From the NCBI GenBank assembly GCA_963736455.1, contig CAVTON010000001.1:868001-932000 (forward strand): a stretch of 64,000 nt of DNA. Reading direction: 5' to 3'. Both the position numbers and the translations under genes were made by a program. This document shows, piece after piece, positions 10,434 through 20,099 of the stretch. Position 1 is the stretch's first letter. Every line of letters begins with the position of its first letter. Source of the DNA: DAHUXD01 sp963736455. GTDB taxonomy: Bacteria; Acidobacteriota; Thermoanaerobaculia; UBA5066; Gp7-AA6. The notes under the pieces were generated by a model that worked only from the letters and a program-made list of their open reading frames with translations, was not told the origin of the DNA and did no database searches.

Positions 10434-12011
10434 ATGCCCGAGGACGCCGCCGCTCTCTCTTCCGCCGCAAAGCCCGTCCGCCGCGCGCTCGTCTCGGTCC
10501 ACGACAAGGCCGGGGTCGCGGACTTCGCGCGCGCTCTCGCGGAAGCGGGCGTGCGGATCGTCTCCACCGGGGGAACCGCCGCGCACCTCAAGGAGGCCGG
10601 GATCCCGGTGACGCTCGTCGAGGAGGTCACCGGATTTCCGGAGATCCTCGGCGGGCGCGTCAAGACGCTCCACCCGAAGGTCTTCGGGGGAGTCCTCGCC
10701 GACGACTCTCGCGACGATCACGTCCGCGACATGGCGCAGGAGGCGATCGAGGCCTTCGACCTCGTCGTCGTCAATCTCTACCCCTTCGAGAAGACCGTCG
10801 CGGCCGGCAAGGGCCGCGCCGAGGTCGTCGAGATGATCGACATCGGAGGGCCCGCGATGATCCGGGCCGCGGCCAAGAACCACAAGCGGGTGGCGGTCGT
10901 CGTGGACCCGAGCGATTACGGCCCGGTGCTCGACGAGATCCGAGCCACGGGCGGAACCGTGCTCGACACGAGGGAACGCCTCGCGGCCCGGGCCTTCTCG
11001 AGGACCGCCGCCTACGATGCCGCGATCGCGGGGTACTTCGCCGCCTCGGTCCGCGAGCGCTACGACTTTCCGGAAAACCTCGTCTTTTCGTTCGACCGCG
11101 TGGGGGCCCTGCGCTACGGGGAGAACCCGCACCAGCGGGCGGCCCTCTACACGTTCCGCTCGGCCCCGCCGGACGCCCTGGTGCACTTCGAGATGCTGCA
11201 GGGCAAGGAGCTCTCCTTCAACAACCTGCTCGATCTCGACTCGGCAATCACCCTCGCCCGCGACCTCGAAGGGGTGGCGGCGGTCATCGTCAAGCACAAC
11301 AACCCGTGCGGCGTCGGGATCGGCGACTCCATCTCGGAGGCCTTCGGGCGCGCGTTCGCCTGCGATCCGCTGGCCGCGTTCGGCGGCATCATCGCCATTC
11401 GCGGCAGGGTGGACGGCGCCCTGGCCACGCTCGTGCTCCAGCACTTCGTCGAGGTCGTCGCCGCCGACGAGTTCACGGACGAGGCCCTCGCCTTCTTCGG
11501 CAGGAAGCCCAACATCCGCCTCCTGCGCGTGGCGGTTTCCCGTCCCCCCACCCAGGGCCTCGACTGGAAACGGATCGAGGGAGGCCTGCTGCTGCAGGAC
11601 ACCGACAGCGAGCCCGATCAGAGCTCGGCGTGGCGCCAGGCCTCGCAGCGCAAGCCGACCGCCGTGGAACGCGCGGCCTGCGAGCTCGCCTGGAAAGTGT
11701 CCCGCCGCGTCAAGTCGAACGCGATCGTGATCGCGAACGCCCGGCAGACGATCGGAATCGGCGCGGGCCAGATGAGCCGGGTCGACGCCTGCCGCCTCGC
11801 GGCGACGAAGCCGGTCCTGCCGATCGTCAACTGCGGCGCCGCGTCGGACGCCTACTTCCCGTTCCGCGACGGCCTCGACATCCTCGCCGAAGCCGGCGTG
11901 ACGGCGATCGTGGCGCCCGGAGGCTCGATCCGGGACCAGGAAATCGTCGCGGCCGCCGACGAACGCGGCCTCGCGTTCCTGGTCGCTCCACGCAGGCACT
12001 TCCGCCATTGA
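10434..12011 (+). CDS. purH: Bifunctional AICAR formyltransferase / IMP cyclohydrolase
   Basis: A 525-residue enzyme for the last two steps of IMP synthesis: formylation of AICAR with 10-formyl-THF and ring closure to IMP. The N-terminal MGS-like cyclohydrolase domain (about 1-200) carries VSTGGTAAHLKEAGIPVT and GRVKTLHPKVFGG. The transformylase domain carries LRYGENPHQRAALY, VKHNNPCGVG, NAIVIANARQTIGIGAGQMS and the C-terminal RHFRH. Length agrees with the usual ~525-530. The ATG at 10434 is just after a -10-like box; the much longer upstream frame is a shadow of the preceding gene. Confidence 0.97.
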   Translation: MPEDAAALSSAAKPVRRALVSVHDKAGVADFARALAEAGVRIVSTGGTAAHLKEAGIPVTLVEEVTGFPEILGGRVKTLHPKVFGGVLADDSRDDHVRDMAQEAIEAFDLVVVNLYPFEKTVAAGKGRAEVVEMIDIGGPAMIRAAAKNHKRVAVVVDPSDYGPVLDEIRATGGTVLDTRERLAARAFSRTAAYDAAIAGYFAASVRERYDFPENLVFSFDRVGALRYGENPHQRAALYTFRSAPPDALVHFEMLQGKELSFNNLLDLDSAITLARDLEGVAAVIVKHNNPCGVGIGDSISEAFGRAFACDPLAAFGGIIAIRGRVDGALATLVLQHFVEVVAADEFTDEALAFFGRKPNIRLLRVAVSRPPTQGLDWKRIEGGLLLQDTDSEPDQSSAWRQASQRKPTAVERAACELAWKVSRRVKSNAIVIANARQTIGIGAGQMSRVDACRLAATKPVLPIVNCGAASDAYFPFRDGLDILAEAGVTAIVAPGGSIRDQEIVAAADERGLAFLVAPRRHFRH

Positions 12012-12673
12012 AGAATCGACCGCCGAGGGAAGATCGGGCCCGGCCGATCCGGGCCGCCGCCGCAATCCTCTTCGCGATCTCGCTGCCGGCGGCTGCCCAG
12101 GCGCCGGGGCCCGGCGAGGCCATGGCGCTTCTCTCGAAGGCCGCCGGGGCGTTCGGTACGGGCGCCGCGAACGTTTCCGGCTTCACACAGATCTACACTC
12201 CGGCCGGCTTCACGACCGCGCGGCGCGAATCCGGAACGGTCTGGGTCCAGGCACCCGACCGGCTGCGCTTCGACTACGCGGCCCCCGACGTCAAGGTCTT
12301 CACCTACGACGCGGGAGAGGGCCGATTCTTCTCCCCCGAGGACAAGCAGCTGACCGTGCACTCGCTCTCGCCCGACGAGCGCGGCAAGCTGCCGATCGTG
12401 TTTCTCGAGAAGCCGGAGGAGCTCGCCCGCCGCTACGACGTGTCGAAGGACCCGTCCGGCGCCGTCGTCCTGAAGCCGCGAGCCGCCGATTCCGAGCTCG
12501 CGTGGCTCAGGCTCGACGTCGCCGCCACCGGCATGGTCCGGGCCCTCTCGTACAAGGACACTTCGGGCAATCTCACGGAGTTCCGCTTCGACGGCTGGAA
12601 GACCGAGAAGGCCCGGCCGGGCTCCGATTACCGCGTCTCCGGCCCCCGGGGAACTCGAGTCGTCGAAAACTGA
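12008..12673 (+). CDS. lolA: Outer-membrane lipoprotein carrier LolA
   Basis: A 221-residue periplasmic chaperone that carries lipoproteins from the inner to the outer membrane. The TTG start overlaps the purH stop (TTGA) and gives a signal peptide with hydrophobic core AAAAILFAISLPAAAQA. The mature part has the LolA half-barrel pattern: SGTVWVQAPDRLRFDY, VFTYDAGEGRFFSPEDKQ, and a C-terminal strand LTEFRFDGWKTE. No lipobox is seen, as expected for LolA rather than LolB. Coupling to purH is indicated by the overlap. LolA-like proteins are divergent, so a related carrier function is possible. Confidence 0.85.
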   Translation: MKNRPPREDRARPIRAAAAILFAISLPAAAQAPGPGEAMALLSKAAGAFGTGAANVSGFTQIYTPAGFTTARRESGTVWVQAPDRLRFDYAAPDVKVFTYDAGEGRFFSPEDKQLTVHSLSPDERGKLPIVFLEKPEELARRYDVSKDPSGAVVLKPRAADSELAWLRLDVAATGMVRALSYKDTSGNLTEFRFDGWKTEKARPGSDYRVSGPRGTRVVEN

Positions 12674-12708
12674 TTGACGGTCTCCCCGGCCGCCGCCTCC
12701 TCCTGAAA

Positions 12709-12714
12709 TAGAAT
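12709..12714 (+). promoter_or_regulatory. -10-like TAGAAT close to the yajQ start
   Basis: TAGAAT ends nine bases before the yajQ ATG, and no Shine-Dalgarno sequence is present. A TTGACG lies at 12674-12679, but its 29-base spacing is too long for a normal promoter. Confidence 0.42.
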
Positions 12715-12723
12715 CTCCCTCCG

Positions 12724-13221
12724 ATGGCCCAGGACTTTTCCTTCGACGTCGTGAGCAAGGTGGACCTGCAGGAGGTGCAGAATGCCGTCCAGCAGGCCTC
12801 CAAGGAGATCGCCACGCGGTTCGACTTCCGCGGCTCGAAGTCGAAGATCGAGTGGAACGAAAAGGAGCTCGAGCTCACCCTGACCTCCGACGACGAACAC
12901 AAGCTGAAGTCCGTCGTCGACATCCTCGAGACGCGCCTCGCCAAGCGGGGAATCGCCGTCAAGTCCCTCGACTACCAGAAGATCGAGCCCGCCGCCAACA
13001 CGACGGTGCGCCAGGTCGCGAAGATCCAGCAGGGGATCTCCTCCGAGAAGGCCAAGGACATCGTCAAGACGATCAAGGACCGGAAGTTGAAGGTGCAGGC
13101 CTCCATCCAGGCCGATCAGGTCCGCGTCACGGGGAAGTCCAAGGACGACCTCCAGGGCGTCATGACGCTCCTGCGCGGTAGCGATTTCGGCGTGCCGCTC
13201 CAGTTCACGAACTACCGATGA
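12724..13221 (+). CDS. yajQ: YajQ family nucleotide-binding protein
   Basis: A 165-residue YajQ/DUF520 protein, matching the family's usual ~163. Hallmarks are the N-terminal FDVVSKVDLQEVQNAV, IATRFDFRGSKS, and the C-terminal end VPLQFTNYR. Members bind nucleotides; some bind cyclic di-GMP and act with transcription factors in Xanthomonas, but the role here cannot be read from sequence. The stop overlaps the start of the polyprenyl synthase by four bases (ATGA), suggesting co-translation. Confidence 0.95.
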   Translation: MAQDFSFDVVSKVDLQEVQNAVQQASKEIATRFDFRGSKSKIEWNEKELELTLTSDDEHKLKSVVDILETRLAKRGIAVKSLDYQKIEPAANTTVRQVAKIQQGISSEKAKDIVKTIKDRKLKVQASIQADQVRVTGKSKDDLQGVMTLLRGSDFGVPLQFTNYR

Positions 13222-14222
13222 CGTCCTCGCGCCTCGACGACGTGCGCCTCAAGCGGGCGTACGACCTGATCTCCGACAAGCTTTCCCGCGTCGAGGAAGA
13301 GCTGCTGCGGCACTTCCGCTCCCCCATCCCGACGATCGACCGCATCGGCGCCTACCTCGCCCAGGGAGGCGGCAAGCGCATCCGCCCGGCGCTGCTACTG
13401 CTGTCGGCGCGCCTGCTCGACTATCGCGAGGGCGAGAAGGACGTGCGCTACGCCGCGGTCGTCGAATTCATCCACACGGCCACGCTCGTTCACGACGACA
13501 TCATCGACGAGGCCCGCCTGCGGCGCGGTCGGACGTCGGCCAACGCCCGCTGGGGCAACAACCTGACGGTCCTCTTCGGCGACTACCTCTACACGATGTC
13601 GATGGGCATCGCTCTCGACGAAGGCGACCTGACGATCCTGAAGCTTCTCTCGGACACGACGCTCTCGATGATCGAGGGCGAGATCCTCGGAATCGAGAAG
13701 GAGGGCGTGCTCCACGTGACCAAGGAGGAGGCGCTCGAGATCACGCGCCGCAAGACGGCCGATCTCTTCGCCGCCGCGTGCCGGCTGCCGGCTCATTTCG
13801 CCCCTCGAGGCGACCTCGTCGCCGCCGAGCGCCTCGCCGAGTACGGACGATGCCTCGGCATGGCCTTCCAGCTGATCGACGACCTGCTCGACTACGCGGG
13901 CAACGAGGCGGACGTCGGCAAGCCGGTCTTGAACGACCTCCGGGAGGGCAAGCTGACGATGCCTCTGCTCCTCACGCTTCCCCGGGCGAATGCCTCCGAG
14001 CGCGACCGCGTGGCCGCGGTCCTGCGGGAACGCGACTTTCAGAGCGTCGCGGCCTCGGAGATCCTCTCGATCGTGGACCGCTACGACGGCATTCCGGAAA
14101 CGCGCGCCCTCGCGCGCGACTATGCCGCCGCCGCGCGCGTTGCCCTCGGCGCTTTTCCGGACTCCCCCGCGAGGGACGGCCTTCTGCTCGCAACCGAATC
14201 GGTCATCGACCGCATTCGGTGA
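13218..14222 (+). CDS. Polyprenyl diphosphate synthase (long-chain, IspB/HepT type)
   Basis: A 334-residue trans-prenyltransferase that extends farnesyl or geranylgeranyl diphosphate with IPP, probably for the quinone side chain. The substrate motifs are intact: GGGKRIRPALLLL, first Asp-rich HDDIIDE (Asp93, Asp94, Asp97) followed by RLRRGRTSAN, and second Asp-rich LIDDLLDY (Asp221, Asp222, Asp225) then GKPVLNDLREGKLTMPLL. Length and motifs fit the octaprenyl/heptaprenyl group; the exact chain length cannot be read. It overlaps yajQ by four bases and ends at an AT-rich island. Confidence 0.92.
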   Translation: MTSSRLDDVRLKRAYDLISDKLSRVEEELLRHFRSPIPTIDRIGAYLAQGGGKRIRPALLLLSARLLDYREGEKDVRYAAVVEFIHTATLVHDDIIDEARLRRGRTSANARWGNNLTVLFGDYLYTMSMGIALDEGDLTILKLLSDTTLSMIEGEILGIEKEGVLHVTKEEALEITRRKTADLFAAACRLPAHFAPRGDLVAAERLAEYGRCLGMAFQLIDDLLDYAGNEADVGKPVLNDLREGKLTMPLLLTLPRANASERDRVAAVLRERDFQSVAASEILSIVDRYDGIPETRALARDYAAAARVALGAFPDSPARDGLLLATESVIDRIR

Positions 14223-14347
14223 TTTTCAGGTAACCCGAATAAAATTAGATATTTATAGATAAATGCCTGATTTATTTAGGCAATGATCTCTGGGCCAGAT
14301 TCGCCCGTACAAAAGAAGGAAACTCGCCGCATCTATCTAAATTTTTC
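14223..14347. other. AT-rich intergenic island with inverted repeats
   Basis: Base composition shifts sharply to AT-rich here, unlike the flanks. It contains TGCCT-N9-AGGCA (14264-14282). It also has a longer imperfect inverted pair, AAAATTAGATA (14241-14251) against TATCTAAATTTTT (14334-14346), about 80 bases apart. No gene or transposase remnant is visible. It precedes the promoter of the small TPR gene. Confidence 0.6.
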
Positions 14348-14375
14348 TTGAGATCTATCCGGGATGTCGTACACT
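14348..14375 (+). promoter_or_regulatory. Candidate promoter of the small TPR gene
   Basis: TTGAGA (14348-14353), a 16-base spacer and TACACT (14370-14375). The -10 ends eight bases before the ATG at 14384, so the transcript would be leaderless or nearly so. Confidence 0.5.
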
Positions 14376-14383
14376 CTCTCCAG

Positions 14384-14767
14384 ATGCCCGTGATTCCGAA
14401 CACTTGGACGACCCTGGCCACCACGCTTCGAAATCTCTCCCAACTCCTTCCCAGTCAATCAGATCCAACCGGCGAGGCCGACCTCTACTACCGGCGGGCC
14501 CGTCTCGCGGCTGCCGAGGAGCGCTTCGATGTCGCCCTCGTCTTCTGCGCCAAGGCGGTCGAGGTCGCGCCCCGGCACCTGGCCGCCCGGCTTCTGATCG
14601 CCCGGATCCACGACAAGGGCCTGCGAGACCTCGAGGGAGCGGTCGCCGCATACAAGAAGGTCATCGCGCTGGCGGGTTACGACGGCACGGACCCGCACTG
14701 CCTGGCGGCGCGCGAGGCCCTGGACGCCCTCGTCTCGCGCGCGGAGCTGCTCCCGCAGACTCCCTAG
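14384..14767 (+). CDS. Small TPR-like protein, function unknown
   Basis: A 127-residue soluble protein with no signal peptide. Residues about 33-110 form paired helices of TPR type, with YYRRARLAAAEERFDVALVF, AVEVAPRHLAARLLIARI and a third helix pair holding EGAVAAYKKVIALAG. The ATG at 14384 is preferred over the in-frame TTG at 14348 because the latter sits in the likely -35 box. It ends seven bases before a convergent gene. TPR proteins mediate protein contacts; no partner can be named. Confidence 0.75.
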   Translation: MPVIPNTWTTLATTLRNLSQLLPSQSDPTGEADLYYRRARLAAAEERFDVALVFCAKAVEVAPRHLAARLLIARIHDKGLRDLEGAVAAYKKVIALAGYDGTDPHCLAAREALDALVSRAELLPQTP

Positions 14768-14774
14768 GCGCGGC

Positions 14775-15374
14775 TCACCGCGGCGCGGCCCGCAGATAAC
14801 TCCACGGATACTGAGGCGGCTTTCCCCACTCGATCGCGGGCCTGCCCTCTCCCCTCTCGAGAGCGGACCGATCGAGGGCGACTCGCCACCGCGAGCTCGA
14901 GGCGAACGCGTCGGCATCGAGACCCTCGCCCGAGGCCGTGAAGAGGATCCCGCCGACGCCATCCGGGCTCGACGCCTCGATCACGATCCGGTTGGCGCCG
15001 GCACGCAGGTGCGGCACGAGATCGGCCGCGGTGAGCGCGTCGCCGGGGCGGCTTCCTCCCTGCGCCACCTTCGCGCCGTTGACGAAGAGCGCGTACGAGG
15101 GATCCACGAGGAATCTCGCCTCGGCGTGCGGAGGGACCGAAGGGAGCAAGACGTCCCGCTCCGCGTAAAAGCGCAGCGGGCGCGGAAGCCGCCCCGCCCG
15201 GGCGTACCAGATCCACGAGGCGCTCGAGGCCCAGCCGTTGCGGCGATCCTCGCCTCGGCGGTGAATGAAGCGGAGGCCCGCGGCGAGCACGACGGCGGCG
15301 CCGATCGCGAGCAGTGCCGCCGCCGCCGGGCGCGGCCGCCCGGACCGCGTCCCCGGCCGCGTTTCTTGACGCAA
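14775..15374 (-). CDS. Membrane-anchored protein with a carbohydrate-binding-like beta-sandwich, function unknown
   Basis: About 199 residues. A basic N-terminus is followed by one membrane helix (AAAALLAIGAAVVLAAGLRF), then an extracytoplasmic domain. The stretch ALFVNGAKVAQGG and later LVPHLRAGANRIVIEAS resemble the jelly-roll sugar-binding modules attached to glycoside hydrolases. The only plausible start is TTG at 15374, since no in-frame ATG or GTG lies upstream; it sits inside the kdsB promoter and has no clear ribosome site. The gene is divergent from kdsB. Fold assignment is tentative and no function is claimed. Confidence 0.6.
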   Translation of the reverse strand: MRQETRPGTRSGRPRPAAAALLAIGAAVVLAAGLRFIHRRGEDRRNGWASSASWIWYARAGRLPRPLRFYAERDVLLPSVPPHAEARFLVDPSYALFVNGAKVAQGGSRPGDALTAADLVPHLRAGANRIVIEASSPDGVGGILFTASGEGLDADAFASSSRWRVALDRSALERGEGRPAIEWGKPPQYPWSYLRAAPR

Positions 15375-15394
15375 GACGGAGCCGAGGATACTAT
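15366..15394 (+). promoter_or_regulatory. Sigma-70-type promoter of the kdsB-pyrG-kdsA unit
   Basis: TTGACG (15366-15371), exactly 17 bases, then TACTAT (15389-15394). The kdsB ATG is 16 bases further on. This is the best -35/-10 pair in the window. Confidence 0.65.
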
Positions 15395-15410
15395 CGGCGC
15401 TGATGATTGC

Positions 15411-16156
15411 ATGACGGTCATCGCCGTAATTCCCGCGCGCTACGCCTCCGTCAGATTCCCCGGAAAACCCCTCGCTCCCCTGGCTGGCCAGCCCATGATC
15501 GTGCACGTGTGGGAGGCCGCTCGCGGAGCGAAGCTCGTGGACCGGGTCCTGGTGGCGACCGACGACGCCCGCATCGCCGAGCGCGTGCGGGCCGCCGGAG
15601 GCGAAGCCGTCCTGACCTCTCCGGACGCCGCGAGCGGCACGGATCGCGTGGCCGAAGTCGCCCGGAAGTTTCCCGCCGATGTCTACGTGAACGTGCAGGG
15701 CGACGAGCCCCTGATGCCGGCCGAGAACGTGGACCGGGCGGTCGAGGCGCTCTCTCGCGGTTCGAGCCGGTCGCTCGCGACGCTGGCCTACCCGATCGGC
15801 GCGGTCGAGTCCCTCGACCCGAACATCGTCAAGGTCGCGGTCGCGGCCGACGGCCGGGCGCTGTATTTCTCGCGTTCGCCGATTCCTTACTTCCGGCAGG
15901 GGCCGCCGGCATACCGAAAGCATCTCGGAATCTACGCATACCGTGCGGACGCGCTCGCGGCGGTCGCGGCGCTGCCGCCTTCGCCTCTCGAGCGGGCGGA
16001 ATCCCTCGAGCAGCTGCGATGGCTCGAGGCGGGATACACGATCTGGGTCGGGGAGGCGGCGGGCGATTCCGTCGGCGTGGACACCCCGGCGGACCTGGCG
16101 CGCGCGGAAGAGCGGCACAAGGAAGCCGAACGGCGGCTATCGAAGGAGGCGGTATC

Positions 16157-16160
<4 letters not shown>
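15411..16160 (+). CDS. kdsB: 3-deoxy-manno-octulosonate cytidylyltransferase (CMP-KDO synthetase)
   Basis: A 249-residue enzyme that activates KDO with CTP to CMP-KDO for the LPS inner core; E. coli KdsB has 248. Motifs seen are IPARYASVRFPGKPLAPL at the N-terminus, VATDD, SGTDRVAEV, NVQGDEPL, the YFSRSPIPYFR segment and the ending GVDTPADLARAEE. The ATG at 15411 follows a good promoter. Its stop overlaps the pyrG GTG (GTGA). It opens a kdsB-pyrG-kdsA unit that joins CTP supply with the KDO pathway. Confidence 0.96.
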
Positions 16161-17817
<1,657 letters not shown>

Positions 17818-17821
<4 letters not shown>

Positions 17822-18657
17822 ACGCCTCGCGGGCCGTTCCGATCGCCGCGGGGACCATCGCGGGCGGCGGAGCGCCGCCCGTCTTCTTTGCCGGGCCCTG
17901 CGTCATCGAGTCGCGCGACCACGCGCTCGCGATGGCCGAGCGCTTGAAGAAAATCGGCGAGGAGACGGGCGCCCGCATCGTCTTCAAGTCCTCTTACGAC
18001 AAGGCCAACCGCTCCTCGAAGGACTCCTTCCGCGGCCCGGGCCTCGAACAGGGGCTCGCGATCCTCGCCGAGGTCAAGGCGAAGACCGGCCTCCCCGTGA
18101 TCTCCGACGTCCACGAGCCCGCGCAGGCGGCGGCGGCCGCGGAGGTGCTCGACGTCCTGCAGATCCCGGCGTTTCTCTCCCGGCAGACGGATCTCGTGGT
18201 GTCGGCCGCGCGCACCGGAAAGCCGATCAACGTGAAGAAGGGCCAGTTCATGGCGCCGGACGACATGGGACCGGTCGTGGAGAAGATCCGGGCGGAGGGC
18301 AACGAGAAGATCCTGCTGTGCGAGCGCGGCGCGAGCTTCGGCTACCACAACCTCGTCGTCGACATGCGGTCGTTTCCGATCCTGGCGGCGTTCGGATATC
18401 CCGTCGTCTACGACGTGACGCACTCCCTGCAGCTGCCCGGCGCCGGCAGGGAGACGGGGGGACTGAAGCAGTACGCGCCGCACCTCGCCCGCGCCGCCGC
18501 CGCGACCGGGTGCGTCGATGGGTTCTTCCTCGAGGTCCACGACGATCCGGACCACGCGTTGTCGGATCGGTCGACGCAGCTCGACGTGAAGACCGTGCCG
18601 ATGCTGCTGCGGTCCCTGCTCGAGCTGTCGGCCGCCGCCCGCCGCTCCGCGGGCTGA
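17818..18657 (+). CDS. kdsA: KDO-8-phosphate synthase, probable CTG start
   Basis: A 279-residue aldolase that condenses arabinose 5-phosphate with PEP to KDO-8-phosphate. Family motifs are FFAGPCVIESRDHAL, FKSSYDKANRSS, ISDVHEPAQA, LSRQTDLV, GQFMAPDDM, CERGASFGYHNLVVDMRSF and DVTHSLQLPG. No ATG, GTG or TTG lies in frame between the previous gene and the conserved FAGPCVIES. The CTG at 17818 overlaps the pyrG stop (CTGA) and has GGAG seven bases upstream, giving the normal KdsA length (E. coli 284). A hairpin follows the stop. Confidence 0.93.
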
Positions 18658-18670
18658 CCCGCAAAACGAA

Positions 18671-18691
18671 AGGGCCGCTCGGCGCGGCCCT
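18671..18691. terminator. Terminator hairpin between convergent kdsA and the small secreted protein
   Basis: A perfect 8-bp stem, AGGGCCGC (18671-18678) and GCGGCCCT (18684-18691), with a 5-base loop. On the minus strand it is followed by TTCGTTTTGC, so it best fits termination of the minus-strand gene; on the plus strand the T-run is poor. Confidence 0.68.
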
Positions 18692-18717
18692 CCGTTAACC
18701 CCCCGGGGACGAAGTCG

Positions 18718-19011
18718 CTACTTGGACTTCTTCGTGGAGGATGCCTTCTCCGGCTTGACGTCCACCGCCGTCGCGATCATCCGGTACTCGATCGTCACCT
18801 TGGCGCCGACCTTCAGGTCCCCGGTGATCTTGGTCGACCCGTCCCGGGCGATCTCCCAGCGATCCTTCCCCTTCTGAACGGCGATCATCGTGTCGTTGAC
18901 CTCGAGGACCGGGCCCGTGACCTGGTAGGTTTTCGTCGCCGCGACGGCCGGAACGGCCGCGAGCAGCGCCGCCAGAACCAACCCCGCGATGGCGATCCGT
19001 GCGTAACGCAT
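18718..19011 (-). CDS. Small secreted protein of unknown function
   Basis: A 97-residue protein with a clear signal peptide (hydrophobic AIAGLVLAALLAAVPAVAA) and a mature part of about 70 residues rich in beta strands. The pattern VTGPVLEVNDTMIAVQKGKD and VGAKVTIEYRM resembles small OB-like or DUF5666-like periplasmic domains, without a firm match. The C-terminus is Lys/Ser-rich. The ATG follows GGAGGAG at good spacing. It lies 25 bases after the DedA-rhodanese gene on the same strand and is probably co-transcribed with it. Confidence 0.78.
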   Translation of the reverse strand: MRYARIAIAGLVLAALLAAVPAVAATKTYQVTGPVLEVNDTMIAVQKGKDRWEIARDGSTKITGDLKVGAKVTIEYRMIATAVDVKPEKASSTKKSK

Positions 19012-19036
19012 TCGGTCTCCTCCTTGACCAGGGATC

Positions 19037-20032
19037 TTACTGCCGGCCCGGCTCGGCCGAAGTCTTGTCGGGGGATCCGGGCGGCCGGATCGCGATGAGA
19101 GGCTCGGCGTCGATGGCGTAGCCCCGGGCGACCCAGGCGTCGAGCCCTCCCGCGAGCGGGCGTACCAGCTTGAACCCTCTGTCGATCAGCATGCGCGCCA
19201 CACGGGCGGCCGAAGCTTCGTTCGGTCAAGTGCAGTAGAGGATGATCTCCCGATCGCGCGGCAGGTCGCGCAGCTGCGGATCGAGGTTCGTCACGTCGAG
19301 CACCGACGCGCCCTGGATGCGCCGCGGGTCGAGGGAGCGGCCCCGGACCGTCCTCACGTCGAGCACGATCGGACTCTTCCCTTCGTCCATCAGACGATGC
19401 AGGTCGTCCACCGAGATCCGCGCCATCCGCAGCACCCTGTAGAAGCGCCGCCGCTGCCACCACTTGAAGGCGATGAACACGACGAGCGCCGCCCCGAGCA
19501 GGGCGAAGGCCGCGCTTCCGATCGAGGCGAGGAATGCGAGGACGCGGTCGATGGCGCCGTGGAAGATCACTCCTCCGACCACCCCGGCTCCCGCCCAGAG
19601 CAGCGCGCCGCCTCCGTCGTAGAGAAGAAATTCTCCAATCGACGCGTGCGTGGCCCCGGCCATGGGCGGCGCGACCGTCGAGAAGCCCGGGATGAATTTC
19701 GCCACGAGCAGCGACGGCATGCCCCAGCGCTCGAAGACCGACTCGGTCTGCCGGACGCAGGAGTCCGGGGAAAGAGAGATCCGGCAGAGGGTCTTCAGGA
19801 TCCGCTGTCCCTGCGAGCGCCCGAGCAGGAACCAGACCGTGTCGGCGACGAGCGACGCTCCGACCGCGACGACGAGGATCTGCCAGGCCGAGAGATCGCG
19901 GTCGACCGAGAGGGCGCCCGCGACGGCGAGGACCGGGATCGCCGGGATCGGAGCGCCGAGCTGCTCGAGCAGCACGACGGCGAAGATGAGCGGCAGGCCA
20001 TACGTGACGACGTACCCGGTGAGGGCGCTCAT
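19037..20032 (-). CDS. DedA membrane protein fused to rhodanese, with in-frame TGA at codon 269 (selenoprotein candidate)
   Basis: Read through the TGA at 19226-19228, this is one 331-codon frame. Residues 1-200 form a DedA/SNARE-associated membrane domain (APIPAIPVLAVAGAL, FIPGFSTVAPPMAGA). Residues about 215-320 form a rhodanese domain: PIVLDVRTVRG, then IILYCT, the TGA, PNEASAARVARMLIDRGF and RPLAGGLDAWVARGY before a TAA stop. Related DedA-rhodanese proteins, as I recall them, read Cys-x-Cys-Pro-Asn-Glu here, so TGA replaces the second Cys. A SECIS-like small hairpin lies about 21 bases downstream. TGA is a normal stop elsewhere in the window. Alternatives are a nonsense mutation or a base error. 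DedA proteins act in lipid-carrier transport; the sulfurtransferase substrate is unknown. Confidence 0.85.
19193..19228 (-). promoter_or_regulatory. In-frame TGA and possible SECIS-like hairpin
   Basis: After the TGA (19228-19226) the minus strand can pair CCGAA with TTCGG (19225-19210). It can also form CGCC-CGUGU-GGCG (19208-19196), whose loop has G at its second position about 21 bases past the TGA. Bacterial SECIS elements have a G early in the apical loop at about this distance. The 4-bp stem is weak, so this is only suggestive. Confidence 0.35.
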
Positions 20033-20041
20033 GGGACGGCG

Positions 20042-20047
20042 ATCATA
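20042..20047 (-). promoter_or_regulatory. -10-like TATGAT close to the DedA-rhodanese start
   Basis: TATGAT on the minus strand ends nine bases before the ATG at 20032, with no Shine-Dalgarno sequence in the gap. This suggests a leaderless or near-leaderless transcript. Confidence 0.45.
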
Positions 20048-20099
20048 AGCGAGCCGGCCCGCCGTCCGCCGCCGCGGCGACGCGGCTCCGCCGAGGCCT

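Noticed and set aside
12674..12714. TTGACG with TAGAAT as a yajQ promoter pair
   Set aside because: The spacer is 29 bases, far beyond the 16-18 expected, so only the -10-like hexamer is reported.
15374..16118. N-terminal extension of the minus-strand hypothetical protein across kdsB
   Set aside because: The extension is antisense to kdsB and has no domain-like pattern; the gene most likely starts at TTG 15374.
19226..20032. The DedA-rhodanese gene as a simple truncated 268-residue protein
   Set aside because: The frame after the TGA continues with 62 conserved rhodanese codons to a normal TAA, so ending the gene at the TGA would cut a domain in the middle of its active-site loop. A nonsense mutation is still kept as an alternative.
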